This document shows positions 27,127 to 38,269 of a stretch of 64,000 bases of DNA, one piece after another (position 1 is the stretch's first letter; each line of letters begins with the position of its first letter). A program made the translations under genes and the position numbers. The stretch covers positions 13,702,001 through 13,766,000 of the forward strand of contig OX359246.1 of assembly GCA_947179485.1 (NCBI GenBank). The letters are read 5' to 3'. Source of the DNA: Allacma fusca (lineage: Eukaryota > Arthropoda > Collembola > Symphypleona > Sminthuridae). The notes under the pieces were generated by a model. The model was not told the DNA's origin and did no database searches. It saw only the letters and a program-made list of their open reading frames with translations.

Positions 27127-27580
27127 CAGTGCTGGGCGTTTGTATCTCAGCTATGCTATTCTCCTCTATCCTTAAATTGCGAGCATTCGGCTTCTATTAA
27201 TTTTATTCTACTTTCCAGAATTTCTCGTTTCCCTCTATTCTACTTCTACGCCTTTAATAATACTTTCTATTCTACTTCTACTTCTACATTTCCTGCCGTA
27301 GTACTAACTATTCTACTTCTATTCTATCCAGTTCGAATGAAACAATAATGCTACCTATCGCTACTTCTACTAAGTACAACGTAATGCTTAATTCCCGGAT
27401 TCTAAAACGTATATGAAGTACAAATCAAAGCTTTTCGTTCGTTTGGACTGTACACGGTAGTAAAGTGTATTATATTTCATTACCTTAGTTCTTCTTGCAT
27501 TCACAGGATGGCAGTTTAAATGCTTTCAACATTGTTACCTGTATTATAATGATTTTAATAATACGTTATAGTATGCATGC

Positions 27581-27944
27581 TGTGCGGAAATTATATACAC
27601 TATGTATCATTATAAGAGCATTCATGTATGTATGTACATTGGCACGTGTCATTTGCCCACACGTCCTACCTCGCCCGTTCCTGTCTATTCTTGTCTCAAC
27701 AGGAATAATCCTGTCTCGACCTGCACTCACAATCCTTACCATTGTAGGGCCTGAGAATACACACTCTCATGCCCACGAGGACTCTTCCTCCGACTCTCAC
27801 CCTCTACACATCTCATCTATCTCTTCTCTCCCTCTTTACATTCATTCGGCTTTCTGAATAAACAATACTCTTTCCTATTCAATCACACTCGTTAATCTCA
27901 TCGTTCATTTCCATATCCACGTTACCATTCACGAGATTAATACA
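27581..27944 (+). repeat. 5' LTR of gypsy element
   Basis: 364 bp, starting TGTGCGGAAATT and ending GAGATTAATACA. A polyadenylation signal AATAAA lies near its 3' part (about 27858). Confidence 0.95.
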
Positions 27945-27962
27945 TGGTGCCAGCGGTGTACG
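27945..27962 (+). other. Primer-binding site
   Basis: TGGTGCCAGCGGTGTACG begins directly after the 5' LTR. A tRNA 3' end of the form ...GGCACCA would pair with it; the tRNA identity is not determined. Confidence 0.7.
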
Positions 27963-28375
27963 AGTTCATAGCCGTTTTCCTGAAATTTTGACTGGAAAGT
28001 CCCACAAATTGTGATAGTTCCCAAAATTTTCAATATGGAAACCCTGTGAGAGAGAGAGCGACACGTGGCAAAACAGAAACGCAGTGTATACTTAGACATT
28101 CGTTTTTTTGTGCGTACATCATTCGTGCACTCCAGCCACTCTCGCTGAAGGAGTGGAGCGAAGCAAGTCGTGCAACTATAGCAGTTTGACTTCTCCGTAT
28201 ACTACATATACAAGTACCGTATAGTGCATATATATGAGCTATAGTTTCCTCGTTTTCGTACTGCAACGGGACAGTTTTTCACCCTTGCAAGTACCTTGTG
28301 TACACTTTAGTGCGTGCAGACTGCACTTCTAACACATTTCACAAGTTCAACTTCAACTTTTCCTCAACCTACATC

Positions 28376-29146
28376 ATGGCTACTCCCGCAACACCTCCTA
28401 TAGACACTTTCAAGCCACCGGACAGCTTTCCATACAGCACCCCATCCGAGTGGACAGTCTGGATTCGCCGTTTTCAAGGTTTTGTAACACTTTCAAAACA
28501 AACCGACGACGACTACAAGATTAGTTCGTTGTTATATCACATGGGAGGCAATGCGTACGAAATTTTAGATGCATTTCAATTAAGTAAGACTGATGCAAAA
28601 GACTTTGACAAAGTTTGTGAGGCTTTTAGAGCTCACTTTATAGGGAAAGTTAATGTAGTTTTCGAGCGGTTCATGTTTAACTCTCGCGTGCAGAAGGCAG
28701 AGGAACCTGTAGATGAGTTTATCACTGACCTGCACAGATTGGCAAAAACTTGTGAATTTTCAACTCTCAAAGACGACTTGATTAGAGATCGCATAGTGAT
28801 TGGAATTTTGGACAAAGTAGTTTCTCTACAATTACAAACCAGAGATAAGCTTACGTTGACAGAAGCAGTCGCTCATGTGAAAACTAATGAGAAAGTAAAG
28901 CAACAACAACCCGCCATTTCAGGCAAAACTACGGATGTGGACAGAGTTTATGGCAAGAAAAACTCTCCATCCAAGGGGAAATTCAACAAATCTACTAAGA
29001 AGTGGACATGCTACAACTGTGGCGGAACCCAACAACACTCCAAGGAGGACTGTAAAGCAAAACAAGCGAAATGCAATACTTGTGGTAAAATGGGACATTA
29101 TGCCAAAGTCTGTAAGTCCAAGGACCAGTCCAAACCTAAGGGTTAA
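28376..29146 (+). CDS. gag: Gag polyprotein of gypsy element
   Basis: Structural protein forming the virus-like particle. From ATG 28376 it gives 256 residues: a capsid-like region followed by two zinc knuckles near the C-terminus. The first is CYNCGGTQQHSKEDC (spacing CX2CX5HX4C, one residue longer than standard) and the second CNTCGKMGHYAKVC (canonical). The frame is open upstream to 28298 but without an ATG. It ends in TAA at 29144-29146, and pol continues in the same frame two codons later, so Gag-Pol would need readthrough of this stop. Confidence 0.9.
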   Translation: MATPATPPIDTFKPPDSFPYSTPSEWTVWIRRFQGFVTLSKQTDDDYKISSLLYHMGGNAYEILDAFQLSKTDAKDFDKVCEAFRAHFIGKVNVVFERFMFNSRVQKAEEPVDEFITDLHRLAKTCEFSTLKDDLIRDRIVIGILDKVVSLQLQTRDKLTLTEAVAHVKTNEKVKQQQPAISGKTTDVDRVYGKKNSPSKGKFNKSTKKWTCYNCGGTQQHSKEDCKAKQAKCNTCGKMGHYAKVCKSKDQSKPKG

Positions 29147-29152
29147 TCAAAA

Positions 29153-32100
29153 GTGCAAGAAGTTACCGAAAATAGTGACACAGATTCTGTTTTCATGGGC
29201 GAAGTCGGGTGGTCAAGTACAACCCCCAACTTGACTGAAGACAACAATAACAAGAAAAATTGGTCAACTGAAATCATAGTGGGAAATGTCCCCATCCTTT
29301 TCAAATTAGACACGGGAGCCGATGTCACCATCATCCCGGACCACATTTTTGAGCAATCACTACCAAGGGCCGTCAAGCATTTAAGAGCGGACAACCATAA
29401 ATTCAGTGCCGCGAATGGCACAGCTTTGGAAATTACTGGTAGGTTTAAAGCTAATTTACTCTACAAAAACAGAGCAACCCAGGCAGACATTTATGTCGCC
29501 TCAGGACTAAAGCAGCCTTTGCTAGGGCGAAACGAGTGCTTAGCGTTACAGTTAGTAAAGCTCACAGTTAATTCAATTGACATGGTTGGGTCACATACTA
29601 CAGTGAACCCTCAGTCAGAATTCCCGAAATTATTTCACGGTTTAGGGACCATGTCCAAACCGTACAATATCAGGCTTAAAGAAGGTGCTCAGCCTTACGC
29701 TATAGCCCAGCCTAGGAAAGTGGCAATTCCCTTACTAGATAAACTCAAGGCAGAGTTAGACAAGCTAGTGAAGCAGAAAGTTATCAAACCCATAGATGAG
29801 CCCACTGATTGGTGCTCACCCATTGTGGTTGTTAAGAAGCCCAATGGGGACATAAGACTCTGTAAAGATTTCACAAAATTGAATGAATCCATAGCTAGGG
29901 AGTTTCATCCCATGCCAATAGTCTCCGAGACATTAGCTAAGATTCAGGGAGCAGTCATTTTCTCAAAAGGTGACAATCGTCAAGGATTTCACCAGATTAA
30001 ATTAGCAGAGGATAGTCAGAAATTAACTACATTTATCACTCCTTTTGGGAGATATTGCTGCTTAAGACTACCCTTCGGTATTAGCAGTGCACCAGAGCAC
30101 TACCAGAAGAGAATGTCAGAAGCATTAACTGGACTACCTGTCATACATCATACTGATGATTGGCTTGTGTGGGGACGCACACAAGAAGAGCATGACAGAA
30201 ACTTACGACTAGTTCTCAACCGCCTACAAGAGAAAGGCATTACATTGAATGCAGACAAATGTGAGTTTGGAGTCAAAGAAGTTAAATTCCTAGGGCATAT
30301 TGTATCAGCCAACGGAATTAGCATCGACCCCAAACGGCTCAAAGCCATCAAAAATTTACCTACACCAAAGGATACTTCTGATGTACGAAGTTTTGTAGGA
30401 TTCATCATGTACGTGGGACAGTTCATTCCGAACCTGTCCACTATAATGCAACCTTTATACGCATTATTACAAAAGGATACAGAATTCAAATGGGGACCCG
30501 TAGAGCAGAAAGCACATGCCACGTTAGTAAGCCTACTAACGTCCGCTCCAGTACTTTCTATTTACAACCCCAACTCTCCAACTACAGTTTCCACTGACGC
30601 ATCATCGTATGGCTTGGGAGCCATACTCAAGCAAAAGCAACTAGATGGCAACTGGAGACTAGTTGCGTGTGCCTCCCGCACACTCTCAGCTGCCGAGAAG
30701 AATTACGCCCAGATTGAAAAAGAATGCTTAGGCATAGTCTGGGCCTGCGAGAAATTTCAAGTATTTCTCACTGGTCTACAGTTTCAGGTTGAAACTGACC
30801 ACAAGCCACTTCTGGCAATACTGAAGACGAAACATTTGGACGAGTTATCACCTCGACTCCAAAGATTCAGATTACGTATGATGAGATACGACTTTACTAT
30901 TTATCATACTCCAGGGAAGAACCTGATAGCAGCCGACTTTTTGTCACGGCACCCACTTCCTACGGTGGGGAACCAAGACTTCACGATGGACTGCGATGCA
31001 GCCATCTCACTTTTTATTGATTCCTTGCCTGCAACAGATGCTAAGCTACAAGAAATCAAGGAAGCCCAGCAGAAGGACGATACGTGCAAGCAGTTAGCCG
31101 AGTACAGCCGTTCCGGATGGCCTCCCCTCAAGAAATTAGCTGACAATTTGAGGAAATTTCATGCTCATAAAGAGGACATTACAGTCCAGGGAAACTTACT
31201 GATGCGAGGCAACCGCCTCATCATTCCCAAGATTTTACAATCAGAGCTCTTACAACGTGTCCATGCAGGACACATGGGGATTACCAAAGCCAGGGCCAGG
31301 GCCCGCACTTCCGTGTGGTGGCCCGGAATTTCGAGAGATATTCGCAAGTTAATTAATAATTGTACAACTTGCATCCCTCACCGAAAGGAGAGGATGGAGC
31401 CACTAATTTCAAGTGAGTTTCCGACCCGTCCATGGTCAACCATAGGCATGGACCTCTTCCACAACGAAGGAAGAAACTACTTAATAGTCTCCGACTATTA
31501 CTCAAGATACCCGGAGATAGTGCCATTATCGAGTACCACCTCAGATGCAATTATCCAACATTGCAAATCAATCTTTGCCAGACACGGCATACCAGACATT
31601 GTCAGATCAGACAATGGGCCTCAGTTCCAAGAGGCATTTAAATCATTTGCAACCAAATGGGGATTCCAGCATACTACATCCAGTCCTCATTACCCACAAA
31701 GCAATGGGTTCATCGAGGTGATGGTCAAAACCATCAAACAATTGCTAAAGAAAAATCCTAAAGATTTTCAAGAAGCGTTACTAGAGTACAGGAGTACTCC
31801 ACTGGACAACGGATACAGTCCATCTCAGTTATTGATGGGACGCCGCCTAAGGACAAGTTTGCCCACAACTCAAAAGCTACTTCAGCCCAAAGCAGTGAAT
31901 GCTAAGAAAGTTAAAGACTTTGAAAATTCCAAGAAACTGAAGAGCAAGGAGAATTTCGACAAGCGACATGGTGTAGTCGAAAAACCAGACCTTTCAATTG
32001 GACAACAAGTCTGGATTAAGGACAAGCAACTGTGGGGAACCATTCAAAGCCCTACCAAGGAACCAAGATCGTTCAACGTTCAAACTCCCCAAGGCACATA

Positions 32101-32374
32101 CAGGAGGAACACTTCACAACTATATCCCGTGACAACTCCAGTCAAGAAACAAGAGTTCGTGACACCTCCCGAAGAACCACCATCAACGCCAAGTCCGGCG
32201 AAGACCGAGATCATCCCGTATAGTACGACTCCCAGTCCCTTCAAACAAGTCAAGACTCCGAGTCCTATTCAAGCTAAGGCATCTACTCTCCCGAGACCAA
32301 GTAGATCCGAGCCAGTACAGAAGACCAGATCCGGAAGAATCACGAAGAAACCGGATAAATATATAGCATCTTAA
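29153..32374 (+). CDS. pol: Pol polyprotein of gypsy element (PR-RT-RH-IN)
   Basis: 1073-codon open frame, in frame with gag and beginning after the gag stop; the first codon is not ATG. Domain order: aspartic protease (LDTGADVTIIP, near residue 50); reverse transcriptase with HTDD in place of the common YxDD box (HHTDDWLVWG, near 330) and ETLAKIQGAVIFSKGD upstream; RNase H (STDASSYGLGA, near 480; TDHKPL); integrase with HHCC finger (HAGHMG, CTTC), DDE core (GMDLF, SDNGPQF, SNGFIEV) and a C-terminal module ending in a proline-rich basic tail. All domains are intact. Members with this order belong to Ty3/gypsy (Metaviridae). It copies element RNA into DNA and integrates it. Confidence 0.95.
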   Translation: MQEVTENSDTDSVFMGEVGWSSTTPNLTEDNNNKKNWSTEIIVGNVPILFKLDTGADVTIIPDHIFEQSLPRAVKHLRADNHKFSAANGTALEITGRFKANLLYKNRATQADIYVASGLKQPLLGRNECLALQLVKLTVNSIDMVGSHTTVNPQSEFPKLFHGLGTMSKPYNIRLKEGAQPYAIAQPRKVAIPLLDKLKAELDKLVKQKVIKPIDEPTDWCSPIVVVKKPNGDIRLCKDFTKLNESIAREFHPMPIVSETLAKIQGAVIFSKGDNRQGFHQIKLAEDSQKLTTFITPFGRYCCLRLPFGISSAPEHYQKRMSEALTGLPVIHHTDDWLVWGRTQEEHDRNLRLVLNRLQEKGITLNADKCEFGVKEVKFLGHIVSANGISIDPKRLKAIKNLPTPKDTSDVRSFVGFIMYVGQFIPNLSTIMQPLYALLQKDTEFKWGPVEQKAHATLVSLLTSAPVLSIYNPNSPTTVSTDASSYGLGAILKQKQLDGNWRLVACASRTLSAAEKNYAQIEKECLGIVWACEKFQVFLTGLQFQVETDHKPLLAILKTKHLDELSPRLQRFRLRMMRYDFTIYHTPGKNLIAADFLSRHPLPTVGNQDFTMDCDAAISLFIDSLPATDAKLQEIKEAQQKDDTCKQLAEYSRSGWPPLKKLADNLRKFHAHKEDITVQGNLLMRGNRLIIPKILQSELLQRVHAGHMGITKARARARTSVWWPGISRDIRKLINNCTTCIPHRKERMEPLISSEFPTRPWSTIGMDLFHNEGRNYLIVSDYYSRYPEIVPLSSTTSDAIIQHCKSIFARHGIPDIVRSDNGPQFQEAFKSFATKWGFQHTTSSPHYPQSNGFIEVMVKTIKQLLKKNPKDFQEALLEYRSTPLDNGYSPSQLLMGRRLRTSLPTTQKLLQPKAVNAKKVKDFENSKKLKSKENFDKRHGVVEKPDLSIGQQVWIKDKQLWGTIQSPTKEPRSFNVQTPQGTYRRNTSQLYPVTTPVKKQEFVTPPEEPPSTPSPAKTEIIPYSTTPSPFKQVKTPSPIQAKASTLPRPSRSEPVQKTRSGRITKKPDKYIAS

Positions 32375-32433
32375 TTATTTTCACATGCTATGTTGTTATT
32401 TCTATTATTTACACTTACAGATTTTACAATCCT

Positions 32434-32444
32434 AAAGGAGAGGA
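32434..32444 (+). other. Polypurine tract
   Basis: AAAGGAGAGGA lies directly before the 3' LTR; it primes plus-strand DNA synthesis. Confidence 0.85.
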
Positions 32445-32808
32445 TGTGCGGAAATTATATACACTATGTATCATTATAAGAGCATTCATGTATGTATGTA
32501 CATTGGCACGTGTCATTTGCCCACACGTCCTACCTCGCCCGTTCCTGTCTATTCTTGTCTCAACAGGAATAATCCTGTCTCGACCTGCACTCACAATCCT
32601 TACCATTGTAGGGCCTGAGAATACACACTCTCATGCCCACGAGGACTCTTCCTCCGACTCTCACCCTCTACACATCTCATCTATCTCTTCTCTCCCTCTT
32701 TACATTCATTCGGCTTTCTGAATAAACAATACTCTTTCCTATTCAATCACACTCGTTAATCTCATCGTTCATTTCCATATCCACGTTACCATTCACGAGA
32801 TTAATACA
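32445..32808 (+). repeat. 3' LTR of gypsy element
   Basis: 364 bp, same sequence as the 5' LTR as far as can be read by eye. Confidence 0.95.
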
Positions 32809-33105
32809 CATGCATGAATTTATATGTATATGCTATGCTACTTCTCCTTCTAAAATCGGGTCTTGTATTGCCCGTCTATTCTATTTCTAATTCTACCACA
32901 GTATGCCGGCTTGACAGCTAAATACTGCTACTCTAATTGCTTAATTCAAAATTCGACTTCTATTTACTTCTACTTCTACTCGATGGATAGGAGCGTTACC
33001 TCTATTCTATTTCTACTCTATTTGGCTCATTTATTTTGACTTCTACTCTATTTTTTCCTCTACTTCTATTGCCGGTAGAGTAGAAGGCCCAGCACTGCCT
33101 CAGTG

Positions 33106-35590
33106 TGTATTTGCATTAGTGATGCTTCTACTTTTTCTGAATATAAATTAATAAAAGTAGTGTAAGAGAAGAATTTTGTATTAAAAAATCTGGAATTATT
33201 TGCTGCTGGTTTTTTTTAATAAATAAAGAGGAAATTATTTTGTTTGGTATTTACAGTATTTATTGCCTGTAGGGAAACATTTCTTAGAACATAATATTCA
33301 ACTCTTTCTGCACTTACATATAATTACGTAAACTATAAAAATATAAATACTTGTCTTGAAGGTTTGCATACAAGAGACCAAACCCTTCGGGTATAAGAGT
33401 CAATTTCATGGATGTTTAAGAGGATTAGAATCAATGGGATGGGAAATCTACAGACATTGCCATTCTGTAGGTTCAGGTTTCATGTTCGCTTTTGTGCTCG
33501 CATTCATATTGTATTTACTTCATGCATTGAATGTATGAATGTACCAACTTGTAATCATACAAGTGCAGCATAACTTTCAAAACAAGGAAGAATGACCTCA
33601 TTGATCTCCAAAGAGTCACAGACATAATCCTCCTGGAAGTGTTTTAAGTATAGATAATTATACATGTATCCAAATGCAAAGAACTGGATATACGCACCCA
33701 TGGAATACATGAGGATCCTTATGACCTGATTGTTACGTCTATGGTGAACTCTGCCAACCAACGGATGTTTCAGAATTTTTTAACGTAATAAGTGCACTCC
33801 TGCTGTAAAGAACTCCCCTATAAAAGAATTTTCTCCGTAGGAGGAAACTGTAGCTACATTTTTGAGCATTTTTTAACACAAAATTAAATTTTCTCTTTAT
33901 GAGGTAATTAACATCTTATTTAAAAGATTTTGGGTTCGTTCAGGGGTGCTGTTATATCCAGAAGGAGCTGTAAAATTGTCATGTCTTTAGGATTTGGTCC
34001 AGGGATATGCCCAACCGTCAAAAGGCGCTATGTATTGTAGCGACCAGGTATGAATGCCTAGTAATCACTAAATAGTTCGTCAATGGAATGTGAGGCACGA
34101 AAACAAAAATCCTGTTTATAAGATATGAGCGAAGATAGGACAGTTCCATGGCATTTCCTGAGAAATATTTTTATGAACGATAGTTGTTTTGGCTAGAAGG
34201 ACTAATACTAATATTGTCCTGGAAAGGTAAAAGTTCACCTCTGACTTGCTGACTGTTGTGGAATTGCAGCCAGCACGATGTACATAGAGAAAAGTAATTA
34301 ATTTATACTTTACAGTAGTTACTATTGAAGATTAGATTACGGTTGTGTAAACACAGCGTAGACGCTTACATGACATCGCTGGATGATATAGTCTCCGGCT
34401 CATCAATTGGTATTTTTTAAGTTACAGATTTAACTACTCATTCGACAGGTCTCCGATTACTATTTAAGTTAATAGATGTAGATTAACGGATATCATAAGC
34501 ATTTTCGGGAAGTTCAAACATACGGACGCCTTCATAATTGGCTTATTATAACCCATTGGCCGTGAGAACGGTGAGAACAGATTTCATTCTTGAGTATGAT
34601 CTTTTTTTGGACAACCCATTTAGACAAAAGGACGGGGGGAAACCGTTGTTTCACTTAGGTCATTTATTGTCCAGAACAAATAGTGTCAGTGTCAAACGTT
34701 TTATTAACATGGGATGAATCGATTCATCCTCGGAACCTGAACATTTGGAACCTCGGAACATGAAATTTTGACAAAGACTATTGGAAAATGAATGAAATCC
34801 AACTAATAGGAGAAAACCGTAATATACGTAGTGTATGAAGCAATTGGAAAGTCGAATTGTCTACTTACTATATCAAGACGTTCAAATAATAATTAGTAAT
34901 TATTTCTGAAATTTGACAAAATTTCCGACAAGTTCTGCATTATGCTAATTATTCCGGAGAAACTACATTATTACTACTACGCACTGCTATTACAATATTA
35001 TATTGTTATCATGTTATAAAGGATAAGCTCAAATCTGAATGTAATGTCTTAAGTTTTGATTTGTACTGCATACATTCATGTTGGAAATTTAACCCACCCC
35101 TTCATTTCAATTCAATAAAAATATAATGTAGTGTAAATGCATAATTTTTACCTATCTAAATACAGATCTATGCAATCCCAATTAAGCAGCATGTATTTTT
35201 AACTATCGTTTGGATACTTTTATTTTTTTACCTTCCCGTTTACCACAATTACTTCTCTCTTCACAAAAGGCCGTCATTTAAAAAATCACATCCTGCTCCT
35301 GTCATTGGTTCTCGATTAGATAGATTACACAGCTATTAATGATTTTGCTCTTGCAATCCGATCCATTAAATATTTTTTAATTAAATCTTTTTTCAATATT
35401 CTTTTCGGGCTGAGCCCATATCATCCATACATTGCCAAGTATATTTGTTTAACAACCAATTCGCTTAATTTACTTAATTTGGGGAGTTGACAGAGCTATA
35501 GGTAACATAGAAGGAGATTATACCCCAAGACGAACTGACGGAGTACAGTATTGCGTTATCAGAAAAGCATAGATCCAGTAATGGAACATC
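33106..35590. other. Intergenic region with a possible chemoreceptor-related fragment
   Basis: Mostly AT-rich non-coding DNA. The minus strand at 33555-33761 (AYIQFFAFGYMYNY ... DSLEINEV) resembles the minus strand at 57107-57260 (WIQYHAFGYQLEA ... NSLEINV), which lies beyond the Polinton. Both are isolated fragments, perhaps exons of a membrane-protein family, without a recognisable gene around them. Confidence 0.3.
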
Positions 35591-35599
35591 TTTTATACA

Positions 35600-36711
35600 C
35601 TATCAGAACAAGTTACACAAAAGGACAATAGCTTTCTCGCTGTTGGACCTATCCGGGCTGAATCCTTTATTTATCCTACATGTCACAATGTTACAAGAGG
35701 ATTTAAAACCTGTTTTTATTCAACAGTCCAGAATCCAGGTATTCATTGCACGGAAAACAGTCCAATGCAGGGAGTTTCGTAAGTGACAATAATTTTTTGC
35801 CCTTAAGTTTGAGGTATTTACCCTCATCCTGGTAACAATTATTCCAGACTGGTATTCCAAAAATTAATCAGTTTTCGCTGATATATTCAGGGTTTTCCTC
35901 TATATTTACTTACCCTTTCGTCAGATTGCTTTTGTATCAGTGACAAAGCAGTAGATTGATTGTCTGAAAAATTAATAAAAACTCCTATAGAGACACTGTA
36001 CTTTGTATATATAATATATATATATATAATTATATATATATATATGCCCTAACATTCAGTAATGAGTCCAGCAACACGTGGTTGAAAATGCAGAACCAGT
36101 TTATCAGTAATTGTGATTTTTATAGCAAAAGAAATCGAGCTGAGAATGGATAGTATGTTTACCACCAGAATGATGCAGGAGGACTGGGGGTAAAAATTTC
36201 GCACGTTAAAAGTGGTTTTACTGGATTGACTAAATTGTGTAACTTTATTAACTACAATTATCTATGAATGCAGCATTGGACTTATTAATATTGTTATACA
36301 AAAACCTAATTTCTTGGATGAATACATACCGCTTCAGGTAGTCTTGAATCTACGATCAGTGTAAACTTGCATATTGAACCATGTAATGAAATGGTTATAA
36401 TGGAAGTAATTATTTTTAAGAGCCAATTTTCCCATCGTTGTTTCAGTTAATCAGGGTCATGGAAATTTTATATAAAGCATTACTACATGCTTCAAAGGAA
36501 CATCTTCCACTTTAGTCACTTTCAGCAAAGAATTACAAGACAGTTAAGCTAATACTTGTTGAAAATTATGCATTTCGTACGATCGGAAATAATCTAGAAT
36601 TTACCAGTGCGGAAATTTTTGTTTGCCCAGCTATGTAGTTCTGTTAATTGTAAGTCATTTTTGGGCAGAAATGCGAATAATTTTCAAACCGGAATTTTCA
36701 CGGATTTCAGA
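35600..36711. repeat. Upstream part of a local direct duplication
   Basis: Sequences such as TGTTACAAGAGGATTTAA (35687), the CCAGAATCCAGG area (35727) and CAGTGCGGAAAT (36606) recur in the same order at 38330, 38370 and 38950. The block upstream of the MpaB-like gene was duplicated together with its first coding exon. A TA-rich run lies at 36008-36048. Confidence 0.65.
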
Positions 36712-38040
36712 ATGACTGGAAATACTCCTAAACGTGAACCTACTGACAAAATCCCAGCGACCCCGGAAGAATTTTATGAAGCTTTGATAACAGAAGCTCC
36801 TCTCAAGCCCGGGGATCATGGGATTTCTCCGGCCAAGTTGGCCATTACAGATTGTGAGTGGTTTCAACCTGCCCTCCTTCAAGAAGGGAAGGATTTTGTG
36901 AGGAGGAATTTTTACTCCGTAATGCTCGCCCATTGCATCTCCTTACTTTGGGTATTTACTTTCAAGACCGGGAGAGCAGTTTTGATGAGGACGGGGAACA
37001 CTCACGTTGAAAATTCACGGGACAGGTGCGACAATCAAAACACTGTTCAAATTATATGAGCGTCACGGTTACTAATTTATCACGAGGTTGATCCCACCAA
37101 GGAGGGCAAAACATGTATCTCGTCCTGTAAATTCAATACGTGGTAATAGTAGATTAAAAGATGAGAAAATGTAGTACTCTAACTCTAAAATTTGTGTTGA
37201 TAGGTATCTGAGCACTGTCCTTCATATTAAATTATGGTACGAGTCGATTTTATCGAGAAGGCTGCCAAAGGCTCACAGGATATTTACGGAGTGAGAAAAA
37301 AGCACTCAGCAGCGGCCAGGACGTTTAAGGAGGAACCAGAATCCTCAGTTCCAGATATTCCGGAAATATCAGAGAAATTGAAGAAACTCATGGAAACAAT
37401 ACAGGAGGAAATGCAACATGTTGAAGTCTGCAAGGGGTCGGAGCATTTACACGGGGATATGTCACAGGTCCCTTTGAGTCAATACAACATGACCATCACT
37501 CAGTTTTGCTTCGTTGGCTTTTTGGTCCTCATGCCAAAGTCTTTCGGGATTTTAGATGACACAGGAATCCAAGGATTTGTTCACAATTGGGCAGTATTTG
37601 GGAGATTGTTAGGTATAGAAGATCGGCACAATTTAGCAATACACTTCCTCACAATGAACCAGGAATGCAAGAGGAAGGTTTTTGTTACAATTTTTGAGAA
37701 AATATTTTTGCCAAATCTGAAAAATTTGGATGTCACTACTATGTATGTGTGGGACGGACTAGTGAAAGGTTTTAGACCTTATATAAAAGGGATGAGATTA
37801 AAAGCTATGGTTTATTATTTGATGGTATATGGGGCGGATGTGAAGGAGCCCTTGAAGCTTCGGGGTTTGATGAGCTGGAAGGATAAATTGTCCTTCGAAT
37901 ATTTTAAATTTTGTACGAATTCCCTTTCAAAATCTCAACTTGGCAGAGGCCTTAGGAATAATGGAGTTCGCTTTGGTATTTTCAAGGCTGAAAGAAGATA
38001 CCTGCCCAAATGGAAGAAGGAAGATTCTAATCATAAGTAA
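36712..38040 (+). pseudogene. MpaB/DUF2236-like ER oxygenase gene with one frameshift
   Basis: Resembles the ER-bound oxygenase MpaB / rubber-oxygenase catalytic family (DUF2236), heme proteins of uncertain substrate in animals. Exon 1 starts at ATG 36712 (a splice acceptor TTTCAG lies just before it) and ends 37025 at CAG|GTGCG. Exon 2 starts 37204, and the split AGG codon restores the family-like RYLSTVLHIKLWYES. Around 37240 the reading frame then shifts by one base before DFIEKAAKGSQDIYGVRKKH and continues open to 38040. Family-like stretches include EGKDFVRRNFYSVML, FVHNWAVFGRLLGIEDRHN and RGLMSWKDKL. With the frameshift the gene is either recently dead or the base is an assembly error, since everything else is open. 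A dead duplicate of exon 1 lies at 39.05 kb. Confidence 0.6.
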
Positions 38041-38269
38041 ATTCTCATTTATAACTTCTAAGTTTGTGTATAGTATTATTTATCGATACAAAGTTTGTAC
38101 AAGTTTATATAATTATACAAGGCTGCCGTTGTTGTAACAACATTCGTTATTGTTATTTGAGTAATTTATAAATACACCATGTAATTGGCAATATGGTTTG
38201 TTACTTTCTGATCCCTTGCTTTTGTACACTATCGGGTATGAGGACAAAAACTACAAAAGAACGCTGAAT

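Larger units (their letters stand above)
27581..32808 (+). mobile_element. Intact Ty3/gypsy LTR retrotransposon (5228 bp)
   Basis: Two 364-bp LTRs, TG...CA bounded, are flanked by a 5-bp target duplication CATGC (27576-27580 and 32809-32813). The LTRs look identical by eye, indicating recent insertion. It has gag and a full pol (protease, RT, RNase H, integrase) and no envelope gene. It sits inside the hAT-like element at 27127-33097, so it is younger than that insertion. Confidence 0.95.
27127..33097. mobile_element. hAT-like non-autonomous element, interrupted by a gypsy element
   Basis: The ends are inverted repeats CAGTGCTGGGC (27127) and its complement GCCCAGCACTG (ending 33097), flanked by the perfect 8-bp duplication CCTCAGTG. 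Without the nested LTR element the body is about 740 bp, made largely of CTACTTCTA / TCTATTCTA words, with no transposase. It was therefore moved by a transposase made elsewhere. Confidence 0.8.

Noticed and set aside
28030..28266. Minus-strand 78-codon frame in the gypsy leader
   Set aside because: No motif, lies in the untranslated leader opposite to gag.
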